6,927 bases of DNA. Source: Acidimicrobiales bacterium (GTDB lineage: Bacteria; Actinomycetota; Acidimicrobiia; Acidimicrobiales; Ilumatobacteraceae). Position 1 is the first letter of the stretch; the number at the start of each line of letters is the position of its first letter. A program made the translations under genes and the position numbers. Below are positions 4,783-6,927 of the stretch, one piece after another. Location: positions 1 through 6,927 of the forward strand of contig JAURHL010000108.1 of NCBI GenBank assembly GCA_030833305.1, written 5' to 3'. Under the pieces are notes generated by a model. It had not been told where the DNA came from, searched no databases, and was given only the letters and a program-made list of their open reading frames with translations.

Positions 4783-6117
4783 TCACGCGCGGCGGAAGCG
4801 GGAGATGTTCGCCTCGCCCACCTTGGCCCGCAGTTCGGGATCGGTGATGCCCAACCCTTCGGTCGGCGCCAGGCACAGCACGCCCAACTTGCCCTCGTGC
4901 ATGTTGTTGTGAACCTGGTACGCGGCCTCGCCCACCTCGTTCAAGGCGAATGTCTGGCTCAACACCGGATGGATCATGCCCTTGGCGATGAGGCGGTTGG
5001 CCTGCCACGACTCCTGGTAGTTGGCGAAGTGACTGCCGACCAGATTCTTCAAACGCATCCAGAAGTGTCGGTTGTCGAACTCCATCATGAAGCCACTGGT
5101 GGCCGCGCAGGTGACCACGGTGCCGCCCCGCTTGGTCACGTACACCGACGCGGCGAAAGTCTGACGGCCCGGATGCTCGAACACGATGTCGGGATCCTCG
5201 CCGGTCATGTCGCGGATGTCGCTGCCCAGACGACGCCACTCGCTCTCGTCGTGGGTGTGCTCGTCCTTCCAGAACCTGTAGTTCGCGGTCTTGCGGTTGA
5301 TGATGTGCTCGACGCCCATGTCGCGCAGGATCTGCGCCTTGTCGTCACTGGACACCACGCACACCGGAATACCGCCGCCGTTCAGCACGTACTGCGTGGC
5401 GTACGCCCCGATACCGCCGGTGGCGCCCCAAATCAGAACCACGTCGCCCTGCTTCATGGCCGCACCGTTCGGTGACACGAGCATGCGGTAACTGGTGCTG
5501 TTGCACAGCGCGTTCACCGCGGCCTCCTCCCACGTGAGATGCGCGGGCTTGGGCATGAGTTGATTCGCCTTGACCACCGACAGGTCGGCGAGACCACCGA
5601 AGTTGGTCTCGTAACCCCAGATGCGCTGGTTCGCGGCCAGCATCGAATCGTTGTGCGCCGTGTTGTCCTGATCATCCACGTGGTTGCAGTGGACGGTCAC
5701 GTGGTCACCGGGCTTCCACATGCGCACGGCCGAGCCGACCTTGAGCACCACACCCGAGGCGTCGCTGCCGATCACCTGATACGGCTGGTCGTGGCGCTTG
5801 GCCCACTCGCTCTCGCGGGACAAACGCTTCATGGGGCCGAAAGTGCTGACCGGTTCGAAGATGCTGGACCAGACGGTGTTGAAGTTGATGCTGCTGGCCA
5901 TGACCGCGATGTACACCTCGTCGGGGGCCAACTCGGGGGTGGCCACCTCGCCCACGTGGATGCTCTTGCGCGGGTCCTTCTTCTCCGAGGGGGTGCCTTC
6001 CCACATGGTCTGCTCGCTGGCCAGAACATGAGCCGCTCGGTAGGTCTCGGGGATCCCCAGAGCGGCGATGGACGGGCCGTCGGCCCCGGCGAGGATGGCG
6101 TCGCGGATTTTTTCCAT
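4783..6117 (-). CDS. ccr: Crotonyl-CoA carboxylase/reductase
   Basis: This NADPH-dependent enzyme reduces crotonyl-CoA while adding CO2 to form (2S)-ethylmalonyl-CoA. That is the key step of the ethylmalonyl-CoA pathway for acetyl-CoA assimilation and a source of extender units. The 444 residues equal the family length. The GroES-like substrate domain contains MASSINFNTVWSSIFEPVS (73-91) and RIWGYETNFGGLA (165-177). The nucleotide fold has IWGATGGIGAYATQ (229-242). Carboxylating-subfamily signatures follow: FEHPGRQTFAASVYVTKRGG (313-332), TSGFMMEFDNRHFWM (340-354) and GSHFANYQE (361-369). Against the Streptomyces/Kitasatospora enzyme, the CO2-pocket residues correspond to Asn80, Tyr169 (Phe in that enzyme), Glu170 and a His at 363. 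The N-terminus MEKIRDAIL aligns with the usual one, so the start is sound. It has no Shine-Dalgarno but has a good leaderless promoter. A longer-chain enoyl-CoA preference cannot be excluded. Confidence 0.96.
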   Translation of the reverse strand: MEKIRDAILAGADGPSIAALGIPETYRAAHVLASEQTMWEGTPSEKKDPRKSIHVGEVATPELAPDEVYIAVMASSINFNTVWSSIFEPVSTFGPMKRLSRESEWAKRHDQPYQVIGSDASGVVLKVGSAVRMWKPGDHVTVHCNHVDDQDNTAHNDSMLAANQRIWGYETNFGGLADLSVVKANQLMPKPAHLTWEEAAVNALCNSTSYRMLVSPNGAAMKQGDVVLIWGATGGIGAYATQYVLNGGGIPVCVVSSDDKAQILRDMGVEHIINRKTANYRFWKDEHTHDESEWRRLGSDIRDMTGEDPDIVFEHPGRQTFAASVYVTKRGGTVVTCAATSGFMMEFDNRHFWMRLKNLVGSHFANYQESWQANRLIAKGMIHPVLSQTFALNEVGEAAYQVHNNMHEGKLGVLCLAPTEGLGITDPELRAKVGEANISRFRRA

Positions 6118-6123
6118 CCGCCG

Positions 6124-6153
6124 ATGTTACTGAGGAGTAGGTTCGGGGGTCAC
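6124..6153 (-). promoter_or_regulatory. Leaderless promoter of ccr
   Basis: On the minus strand, GTGACC (complement of 6148-6153, 4 of 6 to TTGACA) is followed by an 18-base spacer. TAACAT (complement of 6124-6129, 4 of 6 to TATAAT) comes next and ends exactly six bases before the ATG. Transcription would begin on the start codon itself. The bases directly before the ATG (CGGCGG) leave no room for a spaced Shine-Dalgarno. This is the most convincing of the three leaderless starts. Confidence 0.58.
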
Positions 6154-6218
6154 CTCGGGGCAAGAATGGCGAACGACCCCGGGCGCGTCACCCGGAACGA
6201 CACGAAAGAGAGTCCCTC

Positions 6219-6927
6219 ATGGCCGGTTCATACATCGTCGCTGGAGCCCGCACCCCGATCGGCAAGATGAGTGGGGCTTTGTCGTCTTTCAGTGCCGCCG
6301 ATCTCGGAGGCTTTGCGATCAAGGCCGCGCTCGAGCGCGCCGGTGTCGCGCCGAACGAGGTTGAGCACGTGATCATGGGGCAGGTGCTCATGGCCGGTCA
6401 GGGCCAGGTGCCCAGCCGTCAGGCCGCCGTGAAGGCCGGCATCCCCATGAACGTTCCGGCCGTGAACATCAACAAGGTCTGCCTCTCGGGCATCAACTCC
6501 ATCTATCTCGCCGATCAGATGATCCAGGCCGGTGACGCCGACATTGTGATCGCCGGTGGCATGGAGAGCATGACCAACGCCCCCTACATCGCCGCCGGAG
6601 CGCGCGGTGGATTCCGCTACGGCAACACCGAGCTGAAGGACGCCATCATCGCCGACGGTCTGTGGTGCGCCTTCGACGCTTGCCTCATGGGCTTGGGCAC
6701 CGAGCGTTACGCGGCGGGCAACATCACCCGCGAACAGCAGGACGAGTTGGCCATGAAGTCCAACCAGCGCGCCGCGGCCGCCATCGCGGCCGGTCGTCTG
6801 GCCGAGGAGATCGTGCCCATCTCCATCCCCCAGCGCAAGGGTGACCCCAAGATCATCGACACCGACGAAGGCGTGCGCGCCGACACCACCATGGACTCCC
6901 TCGGTGGCCTGAAGCCGGCCTTCGACA
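6219..6927 (+). CDS. Acetyl-CoA C-acetyltransferase (thiolase), N-terminal 236 residues
   Basis: This cytoplasmic thiolase condenses two acetyl-CoA to acetoacetyl-CoA or does the reverse. The frame is open from the ATG to the window edge. The visible part covers the N-terminal domain and part of the loop domain. It contains YIVAGARTPIGKMSGALS (5-22), QVPSRQAAVKAGIP (63-76), NKVCLSG (85-91) with the acyl-accepting nucleophile Cys88, and GGMESMTNAPY (113-123). The C-terminal His and second Cys lie outside the window. The CLSG form and the MGLGTERYA loop are typical of the biosynthetic/degradative acetoacetyl-CoA type rather than long-chain FadA, though that is a soft distinction. A purine-rich AAAGAGAG (6205-6212) six bases before the ATG may be the ribosome binding site. 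It is divergent from ccr across 101 bp and could supply the four-carbon precursor that ccr uses after reduction and dehydration. Confidence 0.93.
   Translation, partial: MAGSYIVAGARTPIGKMSGALSSFSAADLGGFAIKAALERAGVAPNEVEHVIMGQVLMAGQGQVPSRQAAVKAGIPMNVPAVNINKVCLSGINSIYLADQMIQAGDADIVIAGGMESMTNAPYIAAGARGGFRYGNTELKDAIIADGLWCAFDACLMGLGTERYAAGNITREQQDELAMKSNQRAAAAIAAGRLAEEIVPISIPQRKGDPKIIDTDEGVRADTTMDSLGGLKPAFD

Noticed and set aside
6178..6195. CCGGG/CCCGG possible hairpin in the thiolase leader
   Set aside because: It has only five pairs with an eight-base loop in very GC-rich sequence. No riboswitch-like architecture is visible.
5539..6270. Plus-strand open frame of 243 codons opposite ccr and running into the thiolase start
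   Set aside because: It overlaps ccr antisense and the thiolase start in another frame. Its low-complexity His/Arg/Val/Gly composition is typical of an antisense shadow.

Overview
The window looks like a chromosomal segment of a high-GC Gram-positive bacterium, most likely an actinobacterium and perhaps Acidimicrobiia. The lineage is an inference. It rests on overall composition, the strongly actinobacterial-looking crotonyl-CoA carboxylase/reductase, and several starts that look leaderless (a TAnnnT box six bases before the ATG). I see no tRNA, rRNA, CRISPR array, insertion sequence or phage gene.

Left part (1-3000): a type IV pilus neighbourhood. The N-terminal 55 codons of a prepilin peptidase run leftward off the window. 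The gene is divergent, across only 38 bp, from pilT, the pilus retraction ATPase. A single type IV prepilin gene lies on the minus strand at 2656-2997. Peptidase, motor and pilin are complementary parts of one machine: the peptidase processes the pilin and PilT drives filament disassembly. Between pilT and the pilin, on the minus strand, is a gene for a secreted lipoprotein with a Ser/Thr-rich linker and a sialidase-like Asp-box propeller. It ends 1 bp from the end of pilT and has its own consensus-like promoter and a strong ribosome binding site. The 210 bp between the pilin and this gene holds a very strong 60-bp hairpin with 19-bp perfect arms, a second GC-rich hairpin, and the lipoprotein promoter.

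Middle (3000-4320): a 133-bp divergent intergenic region separates the pilin from rlmI, a 23S rRNA m5C methyltransferase homologue.

Right part (4329-6927): an acyl-CoA module. ccr (crotonyl-CoA carboxylase/reductase) and, 52 bp downstream, a methylmalonyl/ethylmalonyl-CoA epimerase are both on the minus strand. A thiolase, cut by the window edge, is divergent from ccr across 101 bp. In sequence these are steps of the ethylmalonyl-CoA route: acetyl-CoA condensation, then (after reduction and dehydration not encoded here) reductive carboxylation of crotonyl-CoA, then epimerisation of the product. The ethylmalonyl-CoA mutase and other enzymes are not in the window.

The most notable observations are three. 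First, genes here split cleanly into those with a Shine-Dalgarno and those with a TAnnnT box exactly six bases from the ATG. Second, there is a long perfect inverted repeat just after the pilin stop. Third, an uncharacterised propeller lipoprotein is embedded in the pilus locus. I did not find a clear case for a wholly new defence or mobile system.
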